Shown one piece after another: positions 7,026-15,557 of a stretch of 27,765 nt of DNA. Made by a program: the position numbers and the translations under genes. Origin of the DNA: an uncultured Clostridium sp. (lineage in GTDB: Bacteria > Cyanobacteriota > Vampirovibrionia > Gastranaerophilales > Gastranaerophilaceae). The stretch covers positions 1-27,765 of the forward strand of contig CAJMDF010000026.1 of NCBI GenBank assembly GCA_905212085.1. Reading direction: 5' to 3'. The notes under the pieces are model-generated. The model was given only the letters and a program-made list of their open reading frames with translations, was not told where the DNA came from and did not search any database. The stretch's first letter is position 1; every line of letters begins with the position of its first letter.

Positions 7026-9017
7026 TTGAACGAAAATCAGGAAAAATTAACGGAAGATATAAAGGCAAAAACGCCTAAAAAGAAAACGAATAAAGCTGTT
7101 TCAAATCCTTTATCAAAACAGTTAAATTCGCTTAAAAAACCTGCTTTGGAAAATTTATCACATGTAAAAACCGAAATAAAATCACCTGCAAAAAAAGAAG
7201 AAGACAAGCCTAAAGAAAAAGTTATAAATCCGATTAAATCTGAAACTTCAAGTATTGTAGCTCGTATTAATAACTTTAATACTAACAAGACTTCAAACAG
7301 GATGTATTCAGGTTTTATGAATATGCCAAATTCAAGTTCTCATAAAGTTATTGACTATACAGAACTTGTAAATAATTTAAACAGCACATTATGTGATAAA
7401 TCAAATATTCATGATTTGTTTGTAGCTGTGCATGAGTTGTTTACAGATAAATTGAGCAGCTTGTATACAGCATTTGGAGTTTTTCATGAAAAATCAAAAT
7501 GTATTAATTTAAAATTGTTTAATAATTTAGGCAGTTCATATACATCAAAGATTTTCTTATCAGATCAGGAAAATCCTGTAATAAAATGCTTTAATACTTG
7601 TACACCTGTAATTGAAGAAGATAACAGCTTTTTGAATATTCCTTATTTGCAAAAAACATCATCTTTAGTTCTTCCTTTGATGTCTGTCAGCGGATGCAAG
7701 GGAGTTATGGTGATTGGAAAAGATATTTTTGAAAATCGTATCGGTCTTTTCTCATTTATTGCAAATTATTGTGCATTGTTTATGCATAATATTGAGCTTT
7801 TAGAACAGACAAATAAATATGCTAATACTGATACTTTGACTGGTTTGTATACCCATAGAGGTTTTCAGGAAATCTTAAAATCAGAATTGAAAAGAGCTGA
7901 AGAGAATGAAACTAATCTTTCAATTATCATGCTTGATGTCAATAATATTTCTAAAATCAACAGAGAATTAGGTCATGCAAAAGGTGATGAAGTAATTAAA
8001 CTTTTAGCTGATAAAGTAAAACAAAATATTAGAAGTACTGATAGAGCAGGTCGTTATGGCGGTGATGAGATTGCAATTATGCTTCCTGATACAAATACAC
8101 CTGATGCAAAATATCTTGCAGAATATATAACCTATTGTCTGTCTTGTTGTTTTGTAGATGATGTAGGTCCTGTGAAAGTTTCTGTAGGTATCGCAACTTA
8201 TCCTGAATGCAGCAGAGATCAGGAAAAATTGTTAATTCTTGCAGAACAAGCTATGTATATCTCTCAGGCAAAAGGTTATAAAGAAGGTATGTCTGCGATT
8301 GTCAGTTCTACAGATTTCAATTTCTGGGATGATGATGCTTTAAAATCTTATGCTGAAGTTATTGCAAAAAGACATTCACAATTAGGTGTTAATTTTGAAG
8401 ATGAAATTGTTCATAAATTTAATAATGAACAAATTGTATCTCAAAATCATTTAATGGAACTTGCAAATTCATTAGCAGGCGCAATTGATGCAAAAGATCC
8501 TTATACAAAAGGGCATTCAACATCAGTATCAAGATATTCAGAAGCTTTAGCTCGAGCAATAAATTTACCTGAAGACGAAGTCCAAAGAATTAAATTAGGT
8601 GCATTATTACATGATGTCGGTAAAATAGGTATTCCTGAAAATGTGCTTAAAAAACCTGGTAAATTGGAAGGTGAAGAATGGGAAATTATGAAACAGCACC
8701 CTGTAATCGGTGCAGAAAAAGTGTTAAAGCCAAATGACGCTTTAAGAGATTTAATCCCTATTGTAAAATATCACCACGAACATATCGACGGAAGCGGTTA
8801 TCCTGAACATTTGAAAGGTGATCAAATCCCGCTTGCTGCAAGAATTGTTGCTGTTGCAGATACATATCATGCATTGGTCTCAGACAGACCTTACAGAAAA
8901 GGTATGAGTGTTGAAAAGGCTTGTGAAATCCTAAAAGAGGGCGCAGGTAAACAGTGGGATACTGATTTGGTTCGTCAATTTATCAGCATTGCTCCATCAT
9001 TGACTACCAGTGTATAG
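7026..9017 (+). CDS. GAF-GGDEF-HD-GYP c-di-GMP synthesis/degradation protein
   Basis: A 663-residue cytoplasmic protein starting with TTG; AGGTG lies six bases upstream and a stop codon just before excludes a longer start. Order: a basic, low-complexity linker (1-110), a GAF-like sensor (about 115-265), GGDEF (about 275-430) and HD-GYP (about 480-655). The cyclase motif is RYGGDEIA (345-349), preceded by the RSTD inhibitory I-site. The phosphodiesterase carries HDVGKIGIPE (His529-Asp530) and HHEHIDGSGYP (GYP 591-593). Both catalytic motifs look intact, so it may make and destroy c-di-GMP, with the GAF domain or the I-site setting the balance. The final Phe-to-Ile change in GGDEF is tolerated in some enzymes. 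It is a single-gene unit. Confidence 0.92.
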   Translation: MNENQEKLTEDIKAKTPKKKTNKAVSNPLSKQLNSLKKPALENLSHVKTEIKSPAKKEEDKPKEKVINPIKSETSSIVARINNFNTNKTSNRMYSGFMNMPNSSSHKVIDYTELVNNLNSTLCDKSNIHDLFVAVHELFTDKLSSLYTAFGVFHEKSKCINLKLFNNLGSSYTSKIFLSDQENPVIKCFNTCTPVIEEDNSFLNIPYLQKTSSLVLPLMSVSGCKGVMVIGKDIFENRIGLFSFIANYCALFMHNIELLEQTNKYANTDTLTGLYTHRGFQEILKSELKRAEENETNLSIIMLDVNNISKINRELGHAKGDEVIKLLADKVKQNIRSTDRAGRYGGDEIAIMLPDTNTPDAKYLAEYITYCLSCCFVDDVGPVKVSVGIATYPECSRDQEKLLILAEQAMYISQAKGYKEGMSAIVSSTDFNFWDDDALKSYAEVIAKRHSQLGVNFEDEIVHKFNNEQIVSQNHLMELANSLAGAIDAKDPYTKGHSTSVSRYSEALARAINLPEDEVQRIKLGALLHDVGKIGIPENVLKKPGKLEGEEWEIMKQHPVIGAEKVLKPNDALRDLIPIVKYHHEHIDGSGYPEHLKGDQIPLAARIVAVADTYHALVSDRPYRKGMSVEKACEILKEGAGKQWDTDLVRQFISIAPSLTTSV

Positions 9018-9031
9018 TTAAAAATAGACAG

Positions 9032-9059
9032 TTGCATAATTTCAAAAATAGTGTATAAT
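9032..9059 (+). promoter_or_regulatory. Promoter of the zinc-ribbon gene
   Basis: TTGCAT (9032-9037), 16-bp spacer, TATAAT (9054-9059). The leader is about 60 bases and contains AGGAGA shortly before the ATG at 9126. Confidence 0.75.
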
Positions 9060-9125
9060 GATATGAATTAAAGGAATTTTGCAAGAGGTTTCTTTAACGT
9101 ACCACTTAAAATCAGGAGAAGAACA

Positions 9126-9410
9126 ATGTACCAAGACGAAAAACTTGTATGTGAAGATTGCGGCGCAGAATTCATCTTCACTGCAGGTGAACAGGAATTT
9201 TATGCTGAAAAAGGTTTAGTGAACAAACCAAAAAGATGTCCGGAATGCAGAAAAGCTCGCAGAAAGAACAATAGAAGACAAAGAAGAATGTATGAGGCTG
9301 TTTGTTCAAAATGCGGAGCTCAAACTCAAGTTCCTTTCAAACCAATTCCGGGTAAGGAAGTTTATTGTAAAGAATGTTTTGCAAAAGAGCAAGAAGCTGC
9401 TCAGGGTTAA
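9126..9410 (+). CDS. Double zinc-ribbon protein (zf-trcl-like)
   Basis: A 94-residue protein with two zinc ribbons. The first is CEDC...CPEC (Cys9, 12, 38, 41) around FTAGEQEFYAEKGL, which is the probable-zinc-ribbon (zf-trcl) pattern. After a very basic stretch KARRKNNRRQRRM, the second is CSKC...CKEC (Cys60, 63, 81, 84). The Arg/Lys-rich linker suggests RNA, DNA or ribosome binding, but the family has no settled function. A good promoter, an AGGAGA RBS and a strong terminator make it a separate, probably well-expressed gene. Similar proteins occur in many bacteria, including Chloroflexi, Cyanobacteria and Firmicutes. Confidence 0.85.
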   Translation: MYQDEKLVCEDCGAEFIFTAGEQEFYAEKGLVNKPKRCPECRKARRKNNRRQRRMYEAVCSKCGAQTQVPFKPIPGKEVYCKECFAKEQEAAQG

Positions 9411-9429
9411 ATTTAAATAAAATTTAAAT

Positions 9430-9466
9430 AAAAAAGACCGGATATATTTTGTATCCGGTCTTTTTT
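9430..9466. terminator. Strong bidirectional terminator
   Basis: A perfect 15-bp stem (9430-9444 with 9452-9466) with a 7-base loop: A6 then GACCGGATA, paired to TATCCGGTC then T6. Just before it, an 11-bp unit (AATTTAAATAA) is repeated twice head to tail (9410-9431). It serves the zinc-ribbon gene (+) and the unknown gene ending at 9471 (-). Confidence 0.93.
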
Positions 9467-9470
9467 GTTT

Positions 9471-9779
9471 TTAAACACCAATACAACTGTTCAAATATTC
9501 AATTGTGCTTATTTTTTCATCGTACAAATACTTTATGAAATTCAAATATGCGGCATTATGAGATGTTATTATTAAATTGATTTCAAATCCGTCAGTACAA
9601 AAAGGTTCGTAGTCATATACAACATAGCTGTTATATTTACTTTTCCATTCTTTTCGTTCGATACGGCTGTTGTTTTCTTCGATTACATCTTCAAGCCAAT
9701 CAAGAATGTCTTTATTCACATTTTTCATTTCCAAGCGATTGTACTTACCGCAATCTTGGCAATCATTTCCCATTAACAT
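9471..9779 (-). CDS. Small hypothetical protein
   Basis: About 102 residues if translated from the ATG at 9779. GGAG lies ten bases upstream of that ATG; a further in-frame ATG is at 9773, and a TTG at 9797 is a less likely start. It is acidic, with a CQDC pair near the N-terminus (GNDCQDCGKYN) and mixed alpha/beta sequence after it, without membrane or signal segments. I recognise no family. It stands alone and ends at the strong shared terminator. The two-Cys motif may bind metal, but a second pair is lacking. Confidence 0.5.
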   Translation of the reverse strand: MLMGNDCQDCGKYNRLEMKNVNKDILDWLEDVIEENNSRIERKEWKSKYNSYVVYDYEPFCTDGFEINLIITSHNAAYLNFIKYLYDEKISTIEYLNSCIGV

Positions 9780-9920
9780 GTTAAAATTACTCCACAAATA
9801 TGTTATATGTAAATTGTAAATCTTTTTCTATGTAAAATAATCCCCTTTAGGTATAAGGATTAAATAGTGAAATGTGGTGATTTATTATTTTTTATTTAGT
9901 TTTTATTTCTTTATAATTAA

Positions 9921-9949
9921 TTGAAAAATAATGCGTATTTTTATAAAAT
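9921..9949 (+). promoter_or_regulatory. Promoter of the two-component operon
   Basis: TTGAAA (9921-9926), 17-bp spacer, TAAAAT (9944-9949). The RBS is GAGGA (9976-9980), six bases before the ATG at 9987. Confidence 0.65.
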
Positions 9950-9986
9950 TATAAAAAGGGTTTAGTTTGCTAAAAGAGGATTTTAT

Positions 9987-10697
9987 ATGACTATTGAAAA
10001 AAGAATTTTGATAGCTGATGATGACGATGAAATCAGAGAACTTTTGGAATTTGATGTCAGAGCCAGCGGATATTTTGTGGACACTGCAAAAGATGGTATG
10101 GAAGCTTTGAATAAAGCGTTAAATAACACTTATGACTTGATTTTGTTAGATGTTATGATGCCTAAGATGAATGGTTTTGATGTTTGTAAAAATATTCGTC
10201 AGGCAAAACTTGCTATTCCGATTTTAATGCTTACAGCTAAGGGAACTATTGATGATAAAACTGAAGGTTTTGACTGCGGTGCTGATGATTATTTAGTAAA
10301 ACCTTTTGATATTCAGGAAGTGCTATTGAGAATAAGAGTTCTTTTAAGAAGAAACCAGATTGAAGATAAGACAGTTTTGTCAGATGAAGTTTTGAATGCC
10401 GGTGATATTGAAATTTTCCCTGAAACTCTTGAGGCAGTAATAGTTAATAAGAAAGTAAAATTGACTCCGACAGAATTTGAAATTTTGTATTGTCTGATGC
10501 AGCATTTTAATAACCCTGTAACTCTTGCTACATTATTAGATGAGGTATGGGGATATGATAGTAATGAAGATGTAAGAATGTTGAGGGTTCATGTGGGCGG
10601 ATTGAGGAATAAAATTGAGCCAGATACAAAACATCCAAAATACTTGCACACAGTTACAAATGTTGGGTATAAACTGACTCCGTTCGGTGAAGGTTAG
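9987..10697 (+). CDS. OmpR/PhoB-family response regulator
   Basis: A 236-residue transcription factor. The N-terminal receiver (1-120) has the acidic cluster DDDDE (11-15), phospho-acceptor Asp55 in LLDVMMP, Thr83 and Lys105 in LVKPF, all intact. The C-terminal winged helix (about 138-232) has LTPTEFEIL and the RVHVGGLRNKIE recognition region typical of OmpR/PhoB. It is the first gene of the unit; the histidine kinase starts eight bases after its stop and is almost certainly the partner. Target genes cannot be told from sequence. RpaA/RpaB/NblR-type regulators of Cyanobacteria have this layout. Confidence 0.95.
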   Translation: MTIEKRILIADDDDEIRELLEFDVRASGYFVDTAKDGMEALNKALNNTYDLILLDVMMPKMNGFDVCKNIRQAKLAIPILMLTAKGTIDDKTEGFDCGADDYLVKPFDIQEVLLRIRVLLRRNQIEDKTVLSDEVLNAGDIEIFPETLEAVIVNKKVKLTPTEFEILYCLMQHFNNPVTLATLLDEVWGYDSNEDVRMLRVHVGGLRNKIEPDTKHPKYLHTVTNVGYKLTPFGEG

Positions 10698-10704
10698 AAA
10701 AATT

Positions 10705-12381
10705 ATGTTTGAAAAGCATTTAAAAATTGTGGAACAAATTGCAATCGTATTTATTTTTGCGGTTGTAGTTCCTATGACAATAAGTGGGTTTATCATAAAT
10801 AATATTAACCAGCAATCAATGCGTTATCAGCTTAGAGAATCTGCTGTCTTGATTGCTAATATGGTATCTGATGAGATTGACTTTTTTAACAAAACCGTAT
10901 CAAGTAACTTGGAGCAAATAATATATTCTCTTAGTTATTTACCGACAAAAAAAGCTAAAAGTGACTATTTGCAATCTGTTGTAAAAACTCTTCCGGATTG
11001 TGAAGAACTCAAAATAGTTAATATCTCCCAACTTAATGAAATTCATGAAAGAAATAAAGCAAATAAAAAAGCTACAATTTCTTTAAAAATAAATGATAGT
11101 CAGTATCTTGTTGCAACATATAAGTTAGATGCTGTAAGAGATGAACTATTCAGATCAATTGCAGATGATAAAAGACAAATTTATGTATTGACAAATGACG
11201 GTGATCTTTTAGCTGAGCATAATTACACAGAAGATGCTTACAAAAAGACACTTGCTCTTTTGCCTGATAAATTGAGAAAAAATAAACCTGTAATTTTCGG
11301 GGATACGAAGAACCAACCTTTGGTATATGTTTCAAAAGAAGATCCTAAAATTACGATTATTGTAAATACAACAGAAAAAGTTACAAGAAAAGCTATTACA
11401 AATAACAGTTTAAAAATTATTTTATCCTGTTTGTTTGCAACATTTACGATTATTTTTGTCGTAGCTTTGTATACATATTATTTGTATATCAATATAAGGC
11501 AGTTATTTAAAGGGATTATAGCTATTTCAAAAGGGAATTATGAACGTCAGATAAGACTGTTAACTACAGCTTTTACTCCTCACGAAATTATATTTTTGGC
11601 TTTTGAATTTAACCGTATGGCAACAGAAATTCATAAGTCTTATATCCAGTTGAAAAAGAATAACGTTGAATTAAAACAGTTAAATGAATTCCGTTCAAAT
11701 CTTATTGATACTGTAAGTCATGAATTGAGAACTCCTTTGACAAGTATTCAAGGATACACATCTCGTTTGATGCGTCAGGATATAAAAATTGATGAGGAGA
11801 CAAGACAAAAGTCTTTGAGAATTATAAAAGAACAATCTGAACGTTTGAAACGTTTAATCGAAGATTTATTGACGATTCCAGATATTGAGGGAATGCGTTT
11901 AAGGACTAAAGTTGAACAGGTATATATTCCTGAATTGTTAGAAGAATCAAGGATATTGATAAAAAATAAAGATAATAAAGAAATTATATTTAATGTAAGT
12001 GAGGATTTCCCGCTTGTAGAGGCAGATAAGGACAGATTATTGCAGGTATTTGTAAATTTGCTTGAAAATGCTGCTAAGTATGCAACGGAAGGTTCTCAAA
12101 TTGTTGTAGATGCTGAAGTTAAAGATAATAAAGCAAAAATCTTTGTAAAAAATGACTGTGAAGTTATTCCGCCTAAAAAATTAAATAAATTATTTGAAAA
12201 ATTTATTCGCCTTGATGACAATACGACAAGAACTACACGCGGAACAGGTTTGGGCTTATTTATTGTTAAAGGTTTAGTTGAAGCTATGAATGGAGAAATT
12301 TCATTACATAGTGACAAAACTTGCGGTTTCTGTGTTGAATTAACCCTTAATCTTTCAAATGAATCAGAGGTAGTTGAATGA
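10705..12381 (+). CDS. Membrane sensor histidine kinase (HAMP-HisKA-HATPase)
   Basis: A 558-residue inner-membrane kinase. Helix 1 is about 11-33 and helix 2 about 238-262, enclosing an extracytoplasmic sensor domain of about 200 residues (dCache/sCache-like, not identified further). A HAMP linker (about 262-315) follows, then HisKA with SHELRTPLTSIQGY (His339), and an ATPase domain with NLLENAAKYA (Asn455) and GTGLGLFIVK. All catalytic boxes are intact. I prefer the ATG at 10705; a GTG at 10687 overlapping the regulator gene is possible. It phosphorylates the OmpR-type regulator just upstream. The signal is unknown. The stop overlaps tadA by four bases. Confidence 0.93.
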   Translation: MFEKHLKIVEQIAIVFIFAVVVPMTISGFIINNINQQSMRYQLRESAVLIANMVSDEIDFFNKTVSSNLEQIIYSLSYLPTKKAKSDYLQSVVKTLPDCEELKIVNISQLNEIHERNKANKKATISLKINDSQYLVATYKLDAVRDELFRSIADDKRQIYVLTNDGDLLAEHNYTEDAYKKTLALLPDKLRKNKPVIFGDTKNQPLVYVSKEDPKITIIVNTTEKVTRKAITNNSLKIILSCLFATFTIIFVVALYTYYLYINIRQLFKGIIAISKGNYERQIRLLTTAFTPHEIIFLAFEFNRMATEIHKSYIQLKKNNVELKQLNEFRSNLIDTVSHELRTPLTSIQGYTSRLMRQDIKIDEETRQKSLRIIKEQSERLKRLIEDLLTIPDIEGMRLRTKVEQVYIPELLEESRILIKNKDNKEIIFNVSEDFPLVEADKDRLLQVFVNLLENAAKYATEGSQIVVDAEVKDNKAKIFVKNDCEVIPPKKLNKLFEKFIRLDDNTTRTTRGTGLGLFIVKGLVEAMNGEISLHSDKTCGFCVELTLNLSNESEVVE

Positions 12382-12809
12382 AAAGAGCTATAGCACTTGC
12401 AAATAAAGCAAACGGAGAAATCCCTGTCGGGGCTTTGATTATTAAAGACGGAGAGGTTATAGCAGAAACGTTTAATCAAAAAGAGATTACAAATGATGTA
12501 ACAGCCCATGCAGAAATTTTGGCGATTAGAGAGGCTGAGCAAAAATTAGGCAGATGGCGTTTAGATGATTGTGAAATGTATGTCACGTTAGAGCCTTGTC
12601 CTATGTGTGCTTGGGCGATAGTTTCCGCAAGAATAAAAGCTGTTTATTTTGGTTCATATGATAGAAATTATGGTGCTTTAGGCTCTGTCATTGATGTGAG
12701 AAAGCTTGCAAATTCCAAAATGAAAGTCTATGGCGGGATTATGGAAGAAGAATGTGATAAGATATTAAAAGAGTATTTTAAAGGTTTGCGCAATGATAAC
12801 AAAATCTGA
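12378..12809 (+). CDS. tadA: tRNA-specific adenosine deaminase TadA
   Basis: A 143-residue zinc deaminase that converts the wobble adenosine of tRNA-Arg(ACG) to inosine. Visible: the HAE motif (His44, Glu46) and PCPMC (Cys74, Cys77), giving the zinc site and the proton-shuttle Glu; YFGSYDRNYGALGS is typical of TadA rather than cytidine deaminases. The N-terminus is about a dozen residues shorter than in E. coli; an upstream stop codon rules out a longer start. GAGG lies seven bases before the ATG, inside the kinase gene (ATGA overlap). A housekeeping gene carried in a signalling operon. Confidence 0.9.
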   Translation: MKRAIALANKANGEIPVGALIIKDGEVIAETFNQKEITNDVTAHAEILAIREAEQKLGRWRLDDCEMYVTLEPCPMCAWAIVSARIKAVYFGSYDRNYGALGSVIDVRKLANSKMKVYGGIMEEECDKILKEYFKGLRNDNKI

Positions 12810-13542
12810 AATTGATGAATTAGCAGAAAAATATGAAAATATTGATTTTATAAAAGACGATCCTGTAAGAGTTCCACATAAATTCCGTGAAAAAAGGGAT
12901 ATTGAAATTGCAGGTTTTATAGCATCTCTTGTAGCTTATGGCAGGAGAGAAGTTTTTTTGAAAAAATTGGATACCCTATTTAATATTGCTCAAAATGAAC
13001 CTTTGAATTTTATTTTGAATTTTGAGCCGAAAATTTTAGGAGATTTTAATTATCGTTTTGGCAAACCTGAAGATTTTGCTCAAATTTTTACTATCATGCG
13101 TGATTTATATTCTAAAAACAGTAGTCTTGAAGATCTTTTTAAATACGGTTATGAAAATCCTATTAACGATAATATGTTTGTACCTATTACGGATTATTTT
13201 TATGCAAATGCAAAAGATAATAATTCGCAAGGTTTCAAATTTATGCTTCCAAATGCAAGAAAAGGCAGTGCAATGAAGCGTATGTGTATGTATCTTAGGT
13301 GGATGGTAAGAAAAGGACCTGTGGATTTTGGTATTTGGAATTTTATGAAGCCTTCAGAACTATTAATTCCATTAGATACGCATGTAGCCAGATTATCAAG
13401 GGAAATGGGACTTTTGACAAGAAATGCAAATGATTTTAAATCCGTGCTTGAAATTACAAAAAATCTTCGAAAATTTGATCCGGAAGACCCTGTAAAATAT
13501 GATTTTGCAATGTTTGGCTATGGAGTTAATAATAAAGGGTAG
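12793..13542 (+). CDS. TIGR02757/DUF2400 family protein
   Basis: A 249-residue soluble protein. Recognised by the series DIEIAGFIASLVAYGRRE, then MKRMCMYLRWMVRKGPVDFGIW, then LLIPLDTHVARLSREMGLL, and PVKYDFAMFGYGV at the end, the conserved blocks of the TIGR02757 family. Members are mostly found in Bacteroidetes and other anaerobes and are often likened to the helix-hairpin-helix DNA glycosylase fold, but the function is not established. It overlaps tadA by 17 bases with its own AAAGG, so the two are coupled. No truncation is seen. Confidence 0.85.
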   Translation: MITKSEIDELAEKYENIDFIKDDPVRVPHKFREKRDIEIAGFIASLVAYGRREVFLKKLDTLFNIAQNEPLNFILNFEPKILGDFNYRFGKPEDFAQIFTIMRDLYSKNSSLEDLFKYGYENPINDNMFVPITDYFYANAKDNNSQGFKFMLPNARKGSAMKRMCMYLRWMVRKGPVDFGIWNFMKPSELLIPLDTHVARLSREMGLLTRNANDFKSVLEITKNLRKFDPEDPVKYDFAMFGYGVNNKG

Positions 13543-13545
13543 ATT

Positions 13546-14025
13546 GTGAAAAAGAGTTTAATTTTTAATAATTTATGTATTATTTTTATATTTATATTAT
13601 TTTTGTGTGTGGCAATTTTTTATCCTTGTAAAGGATATTTTTCATGTGATAAGTTGCAAAATAGTTGTAAATATAAACGTGTTTCTGTTTTTAATAAAGA
13701 ATACATTAAAACAGCAAAATTAAGTTCTCTTTCAGCTCCTCAATATACTTCATTTTCTGCTAGGATGCGACATGATTCTTTAATGTATCTTATTGATACT
13801 GACAAAGAGCGTGATAATAATATATTTGTCCAGTTTAATTTTCCAACATTGCATGAAGCAAAAGATATAGGAATTAAATTTAATAATTATTTGAATTCTG
13901 GTGAAAATGAATTTAAGTATGTTGATATGGGATTAACAAAAACATTTCGAAATATCATGATCTTTTTATTTGTTTGTTTGTTAATCAGTATTGGAAATTT
14001 TTATTTTAATCCTCAAAATAATTAA
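13546..14025 (+). CDS. Two-helix membrane protein, unknown
   Basis: A 159-residue protein from a GTG start with AAAGGG six bases upstream, three bases after the TIGR02757 gene. It has a membrane helix at the N-terminus (about 9-28), a middle domain of about 100 residues with two Cys (FSCDKLQNSC), and a second helix close to the C-terminus (about 135-152). This gives a topology with the loop outside the cytoplasm if the N-terminus is inside. No family is recognised. It is the last gene of the operon and converges on the GGDEF gene, with one base between the stops. Confidence 0.6.
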   Translation: MKKSLIFNNLCIIFIFILFLCVAIFYPCKGYFSCDKLQNSCKYKRVSVFNKEYIKTAKLSSLSAPQYTSFSARMRHDSLMYLIDTDKERDNNIFVQFNFPTLHEAKDIGIKFNNYLNSGENEFKYVDMGLTKTFRNIMIFLFVCLLISIGNFYFNPQNN

Positions 14026-14026
14026 T

Positions 14027-14899
14027 TTACTCACCTAAGTTAATTTGTGAGAATTGAACAATCTTATTTTTTCCGCGTTTTTTAGCGTTATACAATGCAT
14101 GTTCTGCATAGCGAATTATTGTATTTGCATCTTCTTCTGTATTTTCAATACAAGGATAAGTAGCTATTCCGCCAGAAATTGTAATAGGATGTCTTTCTTC
14201 TTCACCTGCAGGAATAAATTCCATTCTTTCAATATCTTTTCTGAATCTTTCTGCAAATAAAAATGCATTTTCTTCAGAAGTGTTAGGCAGGATAAGTAAG
14301 AATTCTTCGTCACCGTAACGAGTTAATATATCTTCTTTTCTAATAAGTTGTTTTAATTTATCAGCGATAGAACGTAATAGTACATCACCCCATTCATAGC
14401 CGTAAATATCATTTACAACTTTGAAAAAGTCTAAGTCAAATAACAGACAAGAAAGTTTTGTGCCATAACGTCTTGCACGAGAAATTTCTTGATCAAGTCT
14501 TTCTTGCATATATTTTCTGTTGTGAAGACCTGTCAATTCATCTGTTGTAGATACAACTTTCAATTTGTCACGTAATTCTTTATATTTTAAAAGAGCGTTA
14601 GCTCTGATTATAAGTTCCATGTTATCTACAGGAGTTTTAATAAAGTCAAAAATAACAGCTCTTACGGTTGTTCCTTTAAATACATCTCCGATAAATAATG
14701 CTGGAGCTTTAAATTTTGTTGTCATAAGTACATCTTTAATGTTTGGAACACTTTCTATAACTACAAGTCCTGGATTTAGTGTTTCATAATCTCTAAGATG
14801 TTCTGCACTTTCAATCCTCACATTTGTATCATCAATCTGAGCTAATACATCTGCCAGTTTTGATTCATTTTTATCTGTATAGACAACAATATTTTTCAT
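14027..14899 (-). CDS. Pseudo-receiver/GGDEF protein with degenerate GDEEF motif
   Basis: A 290-residue protein from the ATG at 14899; GAGGA and GAGAG just upstream favour it over the open frame up to 15010. Residues 1-110 have a receiver-like fold pattern, but the acceptor position reads VVIES (Glu49 in place of Asp) and the conserved Lys stands in DFIKTP. Residues 115-285 are a GGDEF domain: TDELTGLHNR, FDLDFFKVVND and an intact RKED inhibitory site (187-190). The signature is RYGDEEF (196-200), where the second Gly is Asp. Loss of that glycine usually weakens or abolishes cyclase activity, so a c-di-GMP-binding effector role is plausible. Domain call sure; activity is inference. Confidence 0.85.
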   Translation of the reverse strand: MKNIVVYTDKNESKLADVLAQIDDTNVRIESAEHLRDYETLNPGLVVIESVPNIKDVLMTTKFKAPALFIGDVFKGTTVRAVIFDFIKTPVDNMELIIRANALLKYKELRDKLKVVSTTDELTGLHNRKYMQERLDQEISRARRYGTKLSCLLFDLDFFKVVNDIYGYEWGDVLLRSIADKLKQLIRKEDILTRYGDEEFLLILPNTSEENAFLFAERFRKDIERMEFIPAGEEERHPITISGGIATYPCIENTEEDANTIIRYAEHALYNAKKRGKNKIVQFSQINLGE

Positions 14900-15020
14900 C
14901 TCTCTGTCCTCTTTAACAATATTATCGGATTTATAGTATTCCTCGTGTATTCTAGCATATTTTCCTCTTTTTATCAATAGGTAAATAAAATTTAATAAAG
15001 CATTTGCCATTGTTTTTCTA

Positions 15021-15029
15021 TGCTAAAAT
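15021..15029 (+). promoter_or_regulatory. Extended -10 promoter of rimI; leaderless start
   Basis: TGCTAAAAT is an extended -10 box (hexamer 15024-15029) with only a poor -35. The predicted transcription start falls exactly on the A of the rimI ATG (15036). No Shine-Dalgarno is present. Confidence 0.6.
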
Positions 15030-15035
15030 CAATAT

Positions 15036-15557
15036 ATGTTCAGTGTTAAAATAAAACCGATGCAAAAAGATGATCTTGATGATGTAATTTCTATTGAAGC
15101 TAAAGCTTACGGTGAGCATCATTGGTCTAAAGATTCTTTTATGAGTGAGCTGTCAAATGATTTAGCCAAATATTTCAGTGTGTTTAATACTGATGGCAAA
15201 TTAATCGGTTATTGCGGATGCTGGCAGATTTTAGAAGAAGCCCATATTACAAATATTGCTGTATCGCCTGATTATAGACATAGGCATATTGGAGAAGCAT
15301 TGCTTACTACAATAATTGATGAGTGCTATAGAAATATGGTGAAATACATAACATTAGAGGTTCGTATCAGCAATACGCCTGCTATTTCTTTATATGAAAA
15401 ATACGGTTTTAAATCTTTGGGTGCCAGAAAAGGTTATTACCAAGATAATAATGAAGATGCATTAATAATGTGGACAGAAAATATTTTTTACGATAAATTT
15501 AAGAGAGGATATGAAAAAAATATTTCTGTTTTAAAGGGGAAGATTGATATTTTATGA
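15036..15557 (+). CDS. rimI: GNAT acetyltransferase, RimI-type
   Basis: A 173-residue GCN5-related N-acetyltransferase. Acetyl-CoA binding motif A is seen in ITNIAVSPDYRHRHIGEALL (about 71-90; the usual RGxGxG-like loop here reads RHRHIGEA). It is followed by LEVRISNTPAISLYEKYGFKSLGARKGYY, the block that marks RimI, the acetylase of ribosomal protein S18. The C-terminus is about 20 residues longer than usual. It heads a unit with bioY (four-base overlap) and probably the amidohydrolase. RimI call good; the exact acceptor is not shown by sequence. Confidence 0.85.
   Translation: MFSVKIKPMQKDDLDDVISIEAKAYGEHHWSKDSFMSELSNDLAKYFSVFNTDGKLIGYCGCWQILEEAHITNIAVSPDYRHRHIGEALLTTIIDECYRNMVKYITLEVRISNTPAISLYEKYGFKSLGARKGYYQDNNEDALIMWTENIFYDKFKRGYEKNISVLKGKIDIL

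Noticed and set aside
9410..9431. Tandem repeat as mobile or CRISPR-like element
   Set aside because: Only two abutting 11-base copies of AATTTAAATAA next to a terminator; too short and simple, with no spacers.
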